Below, one piece after another: positions 47,486 to 55,919 of a stretch of DNA of 64,000 nucleotides; within the stretch, counting starts at the first letter, position 1; every line of letters begins with the position of its first letter. The position numbers and the translations under genes were made by a program. The DNA comes from GCA-2861595 sp035536185. Its GTDB lineage: Bacteria; Actinomycetota; Acidimicrobiia; Acidimicrobiales; GCA-2861595. The notes below the pieces were generated by a model, which had not been told where the DNA came from, made no database searches, and saw only the letters and a program-made list of their open reading frames with translations. The stretch is from positions 1 through 64,000 of the forward strand of contig DATLOM010000064.1 in NCBI GenBank assembly GCA_035536185.1, in the 5' to 3' direction.

Positions 47486-50392
47486 GTGCCCGTAGTCCTC
47501 GTCCTCTCGCTCCCCTTCCTGGTGATCCTGGCCCGCCGGCCGGTGCTGCGGCGCCTGGCGGTGCGCAACGCCCGCCGGCGGCCTCGCGAGGCGGCACTGG
47601 TGCTGCTCGGTTCGCTGCTGGGCACGGCGATCATCACCGGCTCGTTCATCGTGGGCGACACCCTCGAAGCGTCCATCCGGCGCTCCGCCTTCACCCAGCT
47701 GGGGCCCGTCGACGAGGTCGTCCAGACCGGCGCGGGCGACAGCTCGGCCAAGGCAGAGGCGGCCTTGTCGGGACTGGCTGCCGGTGCCGGCATCGACGGC
47801 ATCCTCCCCATGGTGCGGGTCGACGCCGCCGTGGCCACCGCCGCCACCCCGCCCCGAGCCGAGCCCCAGGCCCAGGTGCTGGAGGTCGACTTCGAGCGGG
47901 CCCTCGAATTCGGCGGCGACGCTCAGGCCACCGGCATCGCCGGCCCCACGCCGGCCGGCAACAACGCGGCCATCGGCAGGGACCTGGCCCGCACCCTCGA
48001 TGTCGACAAGGGCGACAAGATCGAGATGTTCGCCTACGGCGACAAGCGATCCTTCACCGTCGACCGCGTCCTGCCCCGCCTCGGCGTGGCCGGCTTCCAC
48101 CTCGGCCTGGGCAGCGAGTCGCCCAACGTCTTCGTGGCGCCCGGCACCCTCGCCGCCCTGGCCGCCGGCGCCCCCGCCGGCGTCGCGCCTCCTACCTCGG
48201 TGGTGCTCGTCTCCAACGCCGGCGGTGTCATCGCCGGCGCCGAGGGAACGGCGGCCGTCACGGGTCGGATCGAGAAGGCGCTGGCCGGCATACCCGCCGC
48301 CGTGCGCCCGGCCAAGAAGGACCTGCTGCGCAACGCCGACGAGGCCGGCAAGAACTTCACCCAGCTCTTCGGCTCCATCGGGTTCTTCAGCGTCCTCGCC
48401 GGGATCCTCCTTCTCGTCAACATCTTCGTGATGCTGGCCGAGGAGCGGAAGACCGAGCTGGGGATGCTGCGGGCCGTGGGCCTGCGCCGGGCCGGCGCCG
48501 TGGGCGCCTTCTCCCTGGAGGGCTGGCTCTACGCGCTGGTGTCGTCGGCCATCGGCACCATCGCCGGGCTCGGCGTGGGGCGGGTGGTTGTGGAGGTCGC
48601 CGCCGGCATCTTCGCCGGCGACGGCATCTCGCTGGAGCTGCGGTACTCGGCGTCGATGGCGAGCGTGCAGACCGGCTTCGTCATCGGGTTCGTCATCTCG
48701 CTGGCCACCATCGTGCTCACGTCGATCCGCGTGGCCAGGCTGAACGTGATCCGCGCCATCCGCGACCTGCCGGAGCCGGCGGTGCCGCGCCAGCGGGTGG
48801 TCACGCTGGTGCTGGGTTCCTTCGCCGTGCTCGCCGGCACCGTCCTTGCCGTGTCCGGCCTCAGCGGCAACGAGCCTCATGCCGCGCTGGCCGGGCCGGC
48901 GCTGGCCGGCCTGGGCCTGGTCCCGCTCCTCCGCCGGCTGGTGCCACGCCGGCCTCTCGTCACCACCGTCTCGGCGACCGTGCTGGCGTGGGGCGTGCTG
49001 TGCTTCGACCTGGCCGCCGGCGCTTTCCGCAACCCCGAGATCACCGTCTTCGTGGTGGACGGGGTGGTCCTCGTGGCTGCCGCCGTGGCCCTGCTCACCC
49101 AGAACCAGGACCTGATCGGCCGGGGCCTGCGCAGTGTCGGCCGGCGGGCGAGCCGGAACGGCGGACGGGGGGCCAAGGGCGAGGAGAACCTCTCCCTCCG
49201 CCTCGGCCTGGCCTACCCCCTGGCCCGGCGCTTCCGCACCGGGATGATCCTCACCATGTACGCCCTGGTCGTGTTCACCTTGGCGTCCATCACCCTCTTC
49301 AGCGACGTCTTCGCCGGCCAGGTCGACGACTTCACCGCCGACGTGGCCGGCGGCGCCGATCTGCGGATGATCTCCAACCCGGCCAACCCGGTGCCGCCCG
49401 AGGAGGTCCGAGCGCTTCCCGGCGTCCGTGACCTGGCCGCCCTGGCCACCATCGAGGGTGAGTTCGACGTTCTCGGGCCGTCGGCTCCGAGTGGCGCGGC
49501 CGACGAGGGGTTCGAGCCGTGGCCGCTGGCCGGCTTCGACGAGGACTACGTCGCCCTCGGTCCACCTGCCCTCGACGAGTACCCCTCCCGCTTCAAGACC
49601 GACGAGGAGGCCTACCGCGCCGTTCTGGCCGACCCGACCCTGATCATCGTCGACGAGTTCTTCCTGCAGAACGGTGGCGGACCGCCCGAGTCCGCCCTCG
49701 AGCTGGGGACCGAGATGGTGCTGCGGGACCCCCGGTCGGGGCGGACGCAGCGCCTGAAGGTCGGTGCGCTGGCCGAGTCGGGCTTCGACGAGCCCTTCGC
49801 CCTCGTCTCCCTCGAGTCCCTGCGCGCCGTTGCCGGGGATCAGGCCGTTCCCAACCAGCTCCGGGTGGCCACCGATCCGGGGGTGGACCCCCAGGAGCTC
49901 GCCGACTCCCTCAACGGCCGCTTCCTAGCCAACGGCGCCGACGCCGTCTCCTTCGCCAAAGCCGTGGGCGACGGTCTCCAGATGCAGAACCAGTTCTTCC
50001 GCCTCATGCAGGGCTACCTCGCCCTCGGCCTCGTGGTCGGGATCGCCGGCCTGGGCGTGGTGATGGTGCGGGCCGTCCGGGAGCGCCGGCGCCAGATCGG
50101 CGTTCTGCGGGCGCTCGGCTTCGGCACCTCAGCGGTCCGCCAGGCCTTCCTGATCGAGTCCGGCTTCGTCGCCCTCGAGGGCATCCTCGTGGGGGTCATC
50201 CTGGCCGTGCTGTCCACCTGGCGCCTGCTCACCAGCGGCAGCTTCGGCGAGGGCCTCGAGTTCACCATCCCCTGGGGCCAGCTCACCCTCCTCGTCGTCC
50301 TCACCTTCGGCGCCTCCCTGCTCGCCACCCTGGCGCCGGCTCACCAGGCCTCCCGCATCCGCCCCGCCGTGGCCCTCCGCCTCTCCGACTGA
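47486..50392 (+). CDS. FtsX/MacB-like ABC permease with two FtsX cores
   Basis: The protein has 968 residues. The N-terminal helix with LAVRNARRRPREAALVLLGSLLGTAIITGSF is followed by a ~220-residue extracytoplasmic domain. A three-helix FtsX core comes next (SIGFFSVLAGILLLVNIFVMLAEERKTELGMLRAVGL ...). Then come extra helices, a second soluble domain (~residues 620-830) and a second FtsX core (LALGLVVGIAGLGVVMVRAVRERRRQIGVLRALGF). Two fused cores would let one chain pair with two ATPase subunits. Such exporters move lipids, peptides or act on cell-wall enzymes. The adjacent amidase is a possible but unproven partner. Confidence 0.93.
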   Translation: MPVVLVLSLPFLVILARRPVLRRLAVRNARRRPREAALVLLGSLLGTAIITGSFIVGDTLEASIRRSAFTQLGPVDEVVQTGAGDSSAKAEAALSGLAAGAGIDGILPMVRVDAAVATAATPPRAEPQAQVLEVDFERALEFGGDAQATGIAGPTPAGNNAAIGRDLARTLDVDKGDKIEMFAYGDKRSFTVDRVLPRLGVAGFHLGLGSESPNVFVAPGTLAALAAGAPAGVAPPTSVVLVSNAGGVIAGAEGTAAVTGRIEKALAGIPAAVRPAKKDLLRNADEAGKNFTQLFGSIGFFSVLAGILLLVNIFVMLAEERKTELGMLRAVGLRRAGAVGAFSLEGWLYALVSSAIGTIAGLGVGRVVVEVAAGIFAGDGISLELRYSASMASVQTGFVIGFVISLATIVLTSIRVARLNVIRAIRDLPEPAVPRQRVVTLVLGSFAVLAGTVLAVSGLSGNEPHAALAGPALAGLGLVPLLRRLVPRRPLVTTVSATVLAWGVLCFDLAAGAFRNPEITVFVVDGVVLVAAAVALLTQNQDLIGRGLRSVGRRASRNGGRGAKGEENLSLRLGLAYPLARRFRTGMILTMYALVVFTLASITLFSDVFAGQVDDFTADVAGGADLRMISNPANPVPPEEVRALPGVRDLAALATIEGEFDVLGPSAPSGAADEGFEPWPLAGFDEDYVALGPPALDEYPSRFKTDEEAYRAVLADPTLIIVDEFFLQNGGGPPESALELGTEMVLRDPRSGRTQRLKVGALAESGFDEPFALVSLESLRAVAGDQAVPNQLRVATDPGVDPQELADSLNGRFLANGADAVSFAKAVGDGLQMQNQFFRLMQGYLALGLVVGIAGLGVVMVRAVRERRRQIGVLRALGFGTSAVRQAFLIESGFVALEGILVGVILAVLSTWRLLTSGSFGEGLEFTIPWGQLTLLVVLTFGASLLATLAPAHQASRIRPAVALRLSD

Positions 50393-50409
50393 CTCCAGGT
50401 CGCAGGAGG

Positions 50410-51597
50410 TCAGGGGGCCGGCGCCGGCGCCGGCATCGCCTGCTCCACCTGCTCGAGGAGGCGGGCGGTGCAGGACGACATCTCCAGCGGGGGGAGCGCA
50501 TCCTCGACGATGCGGGCGGCGAGCTCGGCGAAGGCCGCCCCCGCGGCGCCGCCGCCGTCGGGGCGCAGCGCCGCCGGCTCCCCCACGTCGGCGCCGGCGG
50601 CCATGGCCGGGTCGAGGGGGATGGTGCCGAGGAGGGGTGCCCCGATCTGGTCGGCCAGGCGCTGGCCGCCGCCCGAGCCGAACAGGGCGTAGGAGGTGCC
50701 GTGGTCGCACATGAACTCGCTCATGTTCTCGATGACGCCGGCGACCCGCAGGTAACCCTTGCGGGCCATGTCAGCGGCACGGGCCGCCACCTGCTGGGCG
50801 GCCAGGGCCGGCGTGGTCACGATCAGCACCTCGGCCCGGGGCAGCATGCGGCCCAGGCCCATCTGGATGTCGCTGGTACCCGGCGGCATGTCGATCAGCA
50901 GGTAGTCCATGTCGCCCCAGCGCACGTCCTCCAGGAAGTGCTGGACGGCCCGGTTGAGCATGAAGCCACGCAGCATCACGGCCTGGTCCTCGGCCGTCCC
51001 CTCGATCGACCCCATGGAAACGACCTTGAGCCGGCCCGAGCCGATCCTGCGTTCCAGAGGCACGATCTTCTTGCCCTCGGCGCCCAGCTGCATGCTGAGG
51101 CCGAGCATGCGGGGGATGGAGAAACCGCCGATGTCGGCATCGAGGACTCCGACGGTGAGGCCCCGCTGCGCCAGCGTGGCCGCCAGGTTGGCCGTCACCG
51201 ACGACTTGCCGACGCCCCCCTTTCCGGACGCGATGGCCGCCACCCGGGTGCGGGCGGGGATGTCGGTGTCGGGGGCATGTTCCCGGGCCTTCCAGCGGGC
51301 CCGGGCCATGACCTGGCTCTTCTGCTCGGCCGTCATCTCACCGAAGTGGACCCGCACCTCGTCGACTCCGGGAAGGCTCCCGACCCGGGCCTTGACGTCC
51401 CGCATGAGCTGGCCCCGCAAGGGGCAGCCGGCGGTGGTGAGGGCCACGGTGACGTCCACCGCGCCCTCGGAGATCTCGATCCTGCGCACCATCCCCAGGT
51501 CGACGATGTTGTCGCCGAGCTCGGGATCGATGACGCCCGCCAGCACGGCATTGACCCCCTCTTCGGAGGCGATGGCAGGGGTGGTCGGCGCCGGCAT
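50410..51597 (-). CDS. mrp: Mrp/ApbC-type iron-sulfur carrier ATPase
   Basis: The protein has 395 residues. An N-terminal MIP18/DUF59 domain (VLAGVIDPELGDNIVDLGMVRRI, TTAGCPLRGQL) is followed by an Mrp P-loop ATPase with IASGKGGVGKSSVTANLA, VLDADIGGFSIPRMLG and LLIDMPPGTSDIQM. These proteins transfer Fe-S clusters to target enzymes. The dimer-bridging CxxC of typical Mrp (CPHC) reads MCDHG here, so the second Cys is missing, while the IFGSGGG-like segment (LFGSGGGQRLA) remains. The pairing with erpA, divergent across 144 bp, supports a role in Fe-S supply. The Pro/Ala-rich C-terminal tail is probably disordered. Confidence 0.94.
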   Translation of the reverse strand: MPAPTTPAIASEEGVNAVLAGVIDPELGDNIVDLGMVRRIEISEGAVDVTVALTTAGCPLRGQLMRDVKARVGSLPGVDEVRVHFGEMTAEQKSQVMARARWKAREHAPDTDIPARTRVAAIASGKGGVGKSSVTANLAATLAQRGLTVGVLDADIGGFSIPRMLGLSMQLGAEGKKIVPLERRIGSGRLKVVSMGSIEGTAEDQAVMLRGFMLNRAVQHFLEDVRWGDMDYLLIDMPPGTSDIQMGLGRMLPRAEVLIVTTPALAAQQVAARAADMARKGYLRVAGVIENMSEFMCDHGTSYALFGSGGGQRLADQIGAPLLGTIPLDPAMAAGADVGEPAALRPDGGGAAGAAFAELAARIVEDALPPLEMSSCTARLLEQVEQAMPAPAPAP

Positions 51598-51666
51598 CAG
51601 ATGTCCAGTTTACGAGCGGGCGGCGGGACCGAATTACCGAGGAGCGACAGCCGCCTGCCCCGACCC

Positions 51667-51697
51667 TTGCCAGATAGTGGCGGCGAGGGGGTAAGCT
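51667..51697 (+). promoter_or_regulatory. Candidate promoter of erpA
   Basis: TTGCCA (51667-51672) and TAAGCT (51692-51697) are separated by 19 bp, two more than ideal, and lie about 45 bp before the GTG start. This is a tentative call. Confidence 0.3.
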
Positions 51698-51741
51698 GGG
51701 TTCCAGCAGATCTTATCTTCTTCTACTCAGGAGGCGTCCGG

Positions 51742-52113
51742 GTGACCACAACCGAGACCAGCACCAACACCGACATCATCACCGGGACCGAGGTCATCTC
51801 GCTCACCGACACCGCTACCGACAAGGTGGCCGAGCTGTTGACCATGGAGGGTAACCCCGACCTGGCACTGCGCATCGCCGTGCGCCCCGGCGGGTGCTCC
51901 GGCTACTCCTACGAGATGTTCTTCGACAGCGAGCTGGCCCACGACGACCTCGTCACCACCCGCGGCCAGGTACGCGTCGTGGTCGATCCGGCCAGCGCCC
52001 AGCTCCTCTCGGGCGCCACGCTGGACTACAAGGACGGCCTCCAGGGTGCCGGCTTCAGCGTCAACAACCCCAATGCCCAGCGCTCCTGCGGCTGCGGGCA
52101 GTCCTTCTCCTAG
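51742..52113 (+). CDS. erpA: HesB/IscA-family Fe-S insertion protein ErpA
   Basis: This 123-residue A-type carrier has the three conserved Cys: RPGGCSGYSYEMFFD, then CGCGQSF at the C terminus. The segment LSGATLDYKDGLQGAGFSVNNPNA is family-typical. It receives an Fe-S cluster and hands it to apo-proteins. The N-terminal ~20 residues (Thr-rich) are an extension. The start is GTG 51742 with CAGGAGG upstream. It is divergent from the Mrp-type carrier gene. Confidence 0.95.
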   Translation: MTTTETSTNTDIITGTEVISLTDTATDKVAELLTMEGNPDLALRIAVRPGGCSGYSYEMFFDSELAHDDLVTTRGQVRVVVDPASAQLLSGATLDYKDGLQGAGFSVNNPNAQRSCGCGQSFS

Positions 52114-52130
52114 CTCGTCTCGGGTCGCAA

Positions 52131-52252
52131 GCAAAGCTTGCTCCCCGAATCAGCAAGGTGCTTCGGGCGACCGGCGAAGCCGGCTCGCCCTGCGCCGTTC
52201 CTCTTTGCAGCATCCGGGAAAGGCCGCCTCCGGCGGCGGGAGCGGCCGCCGC
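52131..52252. repeat. Dispersed hairpin-rich intergenic repeat, copy after erpA
   Basis: The order CGCAAGCAAAGCTTGCTC, CGGGCGACCGGCGAAGCCGG, then AGGCCGCCTCCGGCGGCGGG, AGCGGCCG matches the order of elements in the arrays at 62026-62306. The copy is diverged and single. Each element is self-complementary, so the transcript could fold into two or three hairpins. It separates convergent genes. Confidence 0.7.
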
Positions 52253-52261
52253 CGAAACTGC

Positions 52262-53140
52262 TCAGGAGCTGACCAACCGCTCCAGCGCCTGCTTGGCCTC
52301 GGTGCGGTCGTAGGCATTGTCGATGCGCTCGCGAATCACGCCGTCGGCGCCGGCCAGGAACAGGAACGGCTCCTGGGCCAGCTTGAAGGCCTTCATGGCC
52401 GGCGCCACCGCGTCGCCCGTGCGTGACGCGTAGACCTCCACGTGGACGAAGCGCACCCGGTCCGAGAATGCCTCGTGGTGGACCAGGAGGTTGTCCAGGA
52501 CCGGGCCGCAGAGGCGGGACTGGCAGCGCGCCGGCGTGGCGATCAGCACGGCCATGGGCCGCTTCTCGGCCAGGGCGGCGTCGACGCTGACGTCGTGCAA
52601 CGGGCACACCGGGTCACGGGTGCAGATCGGATCGACGCCTCTGGCGTCGGTCGTGGTCGGCGTGGCGACGATCGGCAGGGGCTGGCCCACCAGCGGCGCC
52701 TTGGCCGCGCCGGGCTCGAGCACCTCGATGGCCGCCTTGGACTTGATGCCCTTGTAGGTGGTGTTCACCGTGGAGAAGCCCGGCTTCTCGAACCGGTGGC
52801 GCACGAGCAGGTACGGCAGCTCCAGGCTTCCGTCGGCATGTAGCTCCGGCTCGACGGGGGTGCCGTCGATGCTGACCTCGACCGGGCCGTCGGGCTTGAC
52901 CGGTCCGGTGCCCTCATCGTTGAGGAAGGCCAGGGCCAGGCGCTGCTCGGCGCCGGCCACGTGCACGTAGCTGGCCACGACCAGGTTGACGGTGCCGGCG
53001 CCGGCCTGGGCGCCCGGCTCCTCGTCGGGCTCCGTCCCCTTGACCGTGGCCGGCTCGTCGTCGCCGGACTTGCCGCAGGCGGCCAGCAGGACCACGCCGG
53101 CACCCGCCAGCAGGAACTCTCGTCGATTCAGCGCCGTCAC
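52262..53140 (-). CDS. Thioredoxin-like lipoprotein, possible Tat substrate
   Basis: The protein has 292 residues. NRREFLLAGAGVVLLAACGK combines a twin-Arg-type start with a lipobox (LAAC) near residue 22. The exported part has a beta-sandwich-like region (VNLVVASYVHVAGAEQRLALAFLND) and then a C-terminal domain that resembles a thioredoxin fold: MAVLIATPARCQSRLCGPVLDNLL and EPFLFLAGADGVIRERI. The Cys-x4-Cys there replaces the usual CxxC, and another Cys pair lies in CTRDPVCPLHD. An extracytoplasmic redox or metal role is plausible but not established. The start is 22 bp from the divergent CoxS-like fusion. Confidence 0.82.
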   Translation of the reverse strand: MTALNRREFLLAGAGVVLLAACGKSGDDEPATVKGTEPDEEPGAQAGAGTVNLVVASYVHVAGAEQRLALAFLNDEGTGPVKPDGPVEVSIDGTPVEPELHADGSLELPYLLVRHRFEKPGFSTVNTTYKGIKSKAAIEVLEPGAAKAPLVGQPLPIVATPTTTDARGVDPICTRDPVCPLHDVSVDAALAEKRPMAVLIATPARCQSRLCGPVLDNLLVHHEAFSDRVRFVHVEVYASRTGDAVAPAMKAFKLAQEPFLFLAGADGVIRERIDNAYDRTEAKQALERLVSS

Positions 53141-53162
53141 GGCGCCAACCTATCTTGGCGCT

Positions 53163-54782
53163 GTGCCCTTGACCTTTCAGGTGGACGGCCGTGCCGTGGA
53201 GGTGGCCGACGACGGAGCCTCCCTCCTGGAGGTCCTGCGCGACCGCCTCGGCCTCCGCAGCCCCAAGGACGGCTGCAGCCCCCAGGGACAGTGCGGCTGC
53301 TGCACCGTGCTGGTCGACGGCCAGCCCCGGGTGGCCTGCGTCACCCCCGCCCGCAGGATCGCCGGCCGCACCGTCACCACCCTCGATGGGCTTCCCGAGG
53401 CCGTGCGCACGCGGTGGGCCGAGGCCTTCCTCGCCTGCGGGGCCAGCCAGTGCGGGTTCTGCACCCCGGGGATCATCGTGCGCCTCGCCGCCCTCCACGC
53501 CGCGGGCCGGGGCAGCGAGAAGGAGGTCGACAACGCCCTCCTGGCCCACCTCTGCCGCTGCACCGGCTGGAACACCATCAAGGAGGCCTTCGTTCGGGCG
53601 GCGACCGCCGGGCCGCTGCCCGCCCCGCTCGGCACCGGGCAACCGCCGGCCATGCCCGCCGCCGCCACGCCGGCCACGGCCTCGCCGCCCCCGTCAGCCA
53701 TGCGTGACCTGGGCGCCGCCGCCCGCCGGGCCACCATCGAAGGGGGCGTGCCCCAGCAGGTCGGCACCCATGTCGCCCTCGGCGCCGCCGGCTTCGCCGA
53801 CGACACCGCCCCCCCCGACGCCCTGGTGGCGGTACCCGACGGCGCCGGCGGTTGGGCCGTCGGCGAGACCCTCACCGAGGCCCGGGCCCTGGCCGGGAAG
53901 GTGCAGGGCCGGCGCAGCACGATCGCCCTGGTGCATCCCCTCGAGATCCCCCCCGGCCCCTGGGACGTCACCCTGCGCACCACCTGGACGGAGCCCGCCT
54001 ACCTCGAGCCGGACGCGTCGTGGTGCCAGCCGGGCGGCGAGCCGGCGTCCCCGGTGGCCAACGGGGGCGCCTTCGGAGGAAAGACGAGCTCCGTGGCGCC
54101 CGCCGCCGCCCGCCGCCTGGCCGACGAGCACGGCCGGGCCGTGCGGGTCCTCCTCTCCCGGGAGGACGTGGTGCGCCTGGGCCCCAAGCGACCCCCCGTC
54201 GCCGGCGGCGCCCGGCGAGACGGCACCGGCGTGCTGCGGGTCGTCCGCACCCCCGGCGTGGCCGAGGCGGTGCGCGCCGTGGCTCCTGGCCTGGTGGTCG
54301 AGGAGGTCGACTTCGCCGGCCTCTCCACCTCCATCGCACTGAGAGCCGCCGGCTGGGCCGAGGCGGCCGTGCTCCTGGCCGCGGCGCGGAACGAAGCCAA
54401 CTCGACGGTTACGGCACCGTCGGGCGCCCGAGCCGAGGCCGGGCTGGCCGACGACGGCTCGGTGCAGGTCCGGGTCGCCTGCGGCGACCCTCTCGACGAC
54501 GTGGTGCTGCGCTCCTTCTGCGTCGGTGCCGCCCACATGGCCCTCGGCTGGGCCCGCACCGAGGGCATCGCCGTCGACGGCGAAGGCGTTCCCCACGACC
54601 TCACCATCCGCTCGTTCGGGGTGCTGCGGGCCCAGGACATGCCGGCGGTGACCGTGGAGATCGACGACGCCGCCGGCCCACCGGTGAACGGCTCCGACGC
54701 GGTGTTCGCCGCCGTGGCCGCCGCCGCCTGGCGCGCCGACGGCTATCCCACCGACTGGCCCACCCACCGAGGAGCACGATGA
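53163..54782 (+). CDS. Fusion of CoxS-type [2Fe-2S] protein with a shortened CoxL/XdhA-like domain
   Basis: This 539-residue protein starts as a xanthine-dehydrogenase-family iron-sulfur subunit: plant-type cluster GCSPQGQCGCC, helical-domain cluster ASQCGFCTPG and LCRCTGWNTI. After a Pro/Ala-rich linker (~residues 160-185), the C-terminal ~350 residues resemble a molybdopterin large subunit. They keep GGAFGGK, LLSREDVVRLGPKRPP and a closing VNGSDAVFAAVAAAAW, but this part is less than half the usual ~770 residues. Whether it can hold the molybdenum cofactor is doubtful. GTG 53163 is the start. The RidA gene overlaps its stop (ATGA), suggesting a shared metabolic role. Confidence 0.85.
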   Translation: MPLTFQVDGRAVEVADDGASLLEVLRDRLGLRSPKDGCSPQGQCGCCTVLVDGQPRVACVTPARRIAGRTVTTLDGLPEAVRTRWAEAFLACGASQCGFCTPGIIVRLAALHAAGRGSEKEVDNALLAHLCRCTGWNTIKEAFVRAATAGPLPAPLGTGQPPAMPAAATPATASPPPSAMRDLGAAARRATIEGGVPQQVGTHVALGAAGFADDTAPPDALVAVPDGAGGWAVGETLTEARALAGKVQGRRSTIALVHPLEIPPGPWDVTLRTTWTEPAYLEPDASWCQPGGEPASPVANGGAFGGKTSSVAPAAARRLADEHGRAVRVLLSREDVVRLGPKRPPVAGGARRDGTGVLRVVRTPGVAEAVRAVAPGLVVEEVDFAGLSTSIALRAAGWAEAAVLLAAARNEANSTVTAPSGARAEAGLADDGSVQVRVACGDPLDDVVLRSFCVGAAHMALGWARTEGIAVDGEGVPHDLTIRSFGVLRAQDMPAVTVEIDDAAGPPVNGSDAVFAAVAAAAWRADGYPTDWPTHRGAR

Positions 54783-55168
54783 CAGCACCCATTGGTCCCT
54801 ACTCGCCCATCGTCCGGGCCGGCCCCTGGCTGACCTGCTCGGGCCAGCTCGGTGTGCTCGACGGCACCCTCGTCACCGGAGGCGTACCGGCGCAGACCGA
54901 GCAGGCCCTGGCCAACCTCACCGAGCTCCTCGCCGGCGAGGGAGCGTCGCTCGACGACGTGGTGAAGGCCACCGTCTTCCTCACCGACATGGGTGACTAC
55001 GCCGCCATGAACGAGGTCTACGCCGCCGCCTTCACCAGCGGCCGCTACCCCGCCCGTTCCACCATCGCCGTCGTCGCCCTGCCCTTCGGCGGCGCCGTGG
55101 AGATCGAAGCCTGGGTCTACAGCCCCCAACGGGAAACGTCGCCTCCCCCCGACGTTTCGAGTACATAG
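54779..55168 (+). CDS. RidA-family reactive-imine deaminase
   Basis: This 129-residue protein has IGPYSPIVRAGPWLTCSGQLG, QTEQALANLTELLAGEGASLDDVVKATVFLTDM and the substrate-binding Arg in YPARSTIAVVALPFGGAVEIEAW. RidA trimers hydrolyse 2-aminoacrylate and similar imines made by PLP enzymes. It overlaps the upstream fusion gene by 4 bp. The last ~10 residues run past the normal end of the family: SPPPDVSST and the stop are encoded by the 37-bp palindrome and its conserved flank, just as in the ArsA-like gene at 13439. Confidence 0.94.
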   Translation: MTAPIGPYSPIVRAGPWLTCSGQLGVLDGTLVTGGVPAQTEQALANLTELLAGEGASLDDVVKATVFLTDMGDYAAMNEVYAAAFTSGRYPARSTIAVVALPFGGAVEIEAWVYSPQRETSPPPDVSST

Positions 55169-55195
55169 GGGGCGGAAAACGCCCCCTATGTACTC
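55159..55195. repeat. 37-bp palindromic repeat, copy 3 (inverted)
   Basis: GAGTACATAGGGGGCG, loop GAAAA and the exact complement form a 16-bp stem. Read on the minus strand it matches copy 1, including the flank TACTCGAAACGT. It lies between convergent genes and provides the stop codon of the RidA gene. Confidence 0.9.
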
Positions 55196-55223
55196 GCAAC
55201 GGGGGGAATGGGGCGGGCTCCGG

Positions 55224-55904
55224 CTACAGGCCCCAGCGGGACTGACCGAAGCGGTAGCCCACCGAGCGCACGGTGGAGATGAGATGCTCGTGCTCGGTGC
55301 TCAGCTTGGCCCTGAGGCGGCGGATGTGGACGTCGACGGTGCGGGCGCCGCCGTAGTACTCGTAGCCCCACACCCGTGACAGCAGGATCTCACGGGTGAA
55401 GACCTTGCCGGGGTGGGTGGCCAGGAACTTGAGCAGCTCGTACTCCATGTAGGTGAGGTCGAGGGGCCGCCCGGCGATGGCGGCCTGGTAGGTCTCGAGG
55501 TTGAGCATCAGCGGCCCGTACTCCACCAGCTCGGGGCGGGTGCCCTGGCCGGTGCGCCAGAACAGGTGCTTGAGCCGAGCCTCCAGCTCGCGGTCCTGGA
55601 AGGGCGAGACGCAGAAGTCGTCGAACATGTCCTCGCGCAGCTCGAGGTCCGGCAGCTGGTGGCCGGCCACCAGGACCAGCAACGGCTCCAGGGGCAGGTC
55701 CCGCTTGCGCAAGGTGCGGCACAGGGCGAACGCCCCCTCCGGGTCGACGTCGGCACTGACCACGGCGCCCGCCCAACCCTCGTCGGGCTCCAGGCGCGAA
55801 GCCGCCTCGGCGGTGCCGGCGGCCTTCCACGGGTACCCCGCCAGGTCCAGGGCCTGGACCAGGACCGGTGGCGGGGGATCGGGGTACAGGAGAAGTGGTT
55901 CCAC
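55224..55904 (-). CDS. glnR: GlnR-like orphan OmpR-family response regulator
   Basis: The protein has 226 residues. The receiver domain is atypical. The site corresponding to the phospho-Asp lies in VVSADVDPEG and the conserved Lys is replaced (FCVSPF instead of VKPF), so normal phosphorylation is unlikely. The C-terminal winged helix, LDLTYMEYELLKFLATHPG, WGYEYYGGARTVDVHIRRLRAKL and STVRSVGYRF, closely follows actinobacterial GlnR, the global nitrogen regulator. It lies 15 bp downstream of the glutamine synthetase gene on the same strand and has no kinase partner. The gene name rests on this resemblance and context. Confidence 0.85.
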   Translation of the reverse strand: MEPLLLYPDPPPPVLVQALDLAGYPWKAAGTAEAASRLEPDEGWAGAVVSADVDPEGAFALCRTLRKRDLPLEPLLVLVAGHQLPDLELREDMFDDFCVSPFQDRELEARLKHLFWRTGQGTRPELVEYGPLMLNLETYQAAIAGRPLDLTYMEYELLKFLATHPGKVFTREILLSRVWGYEYYGGARTVDVHIRRLRAKLSTEHEHLISTVRSVGYRFGQSRWGL

Positions 55905-55919
55905 GTCCGGCCTCTCTGC

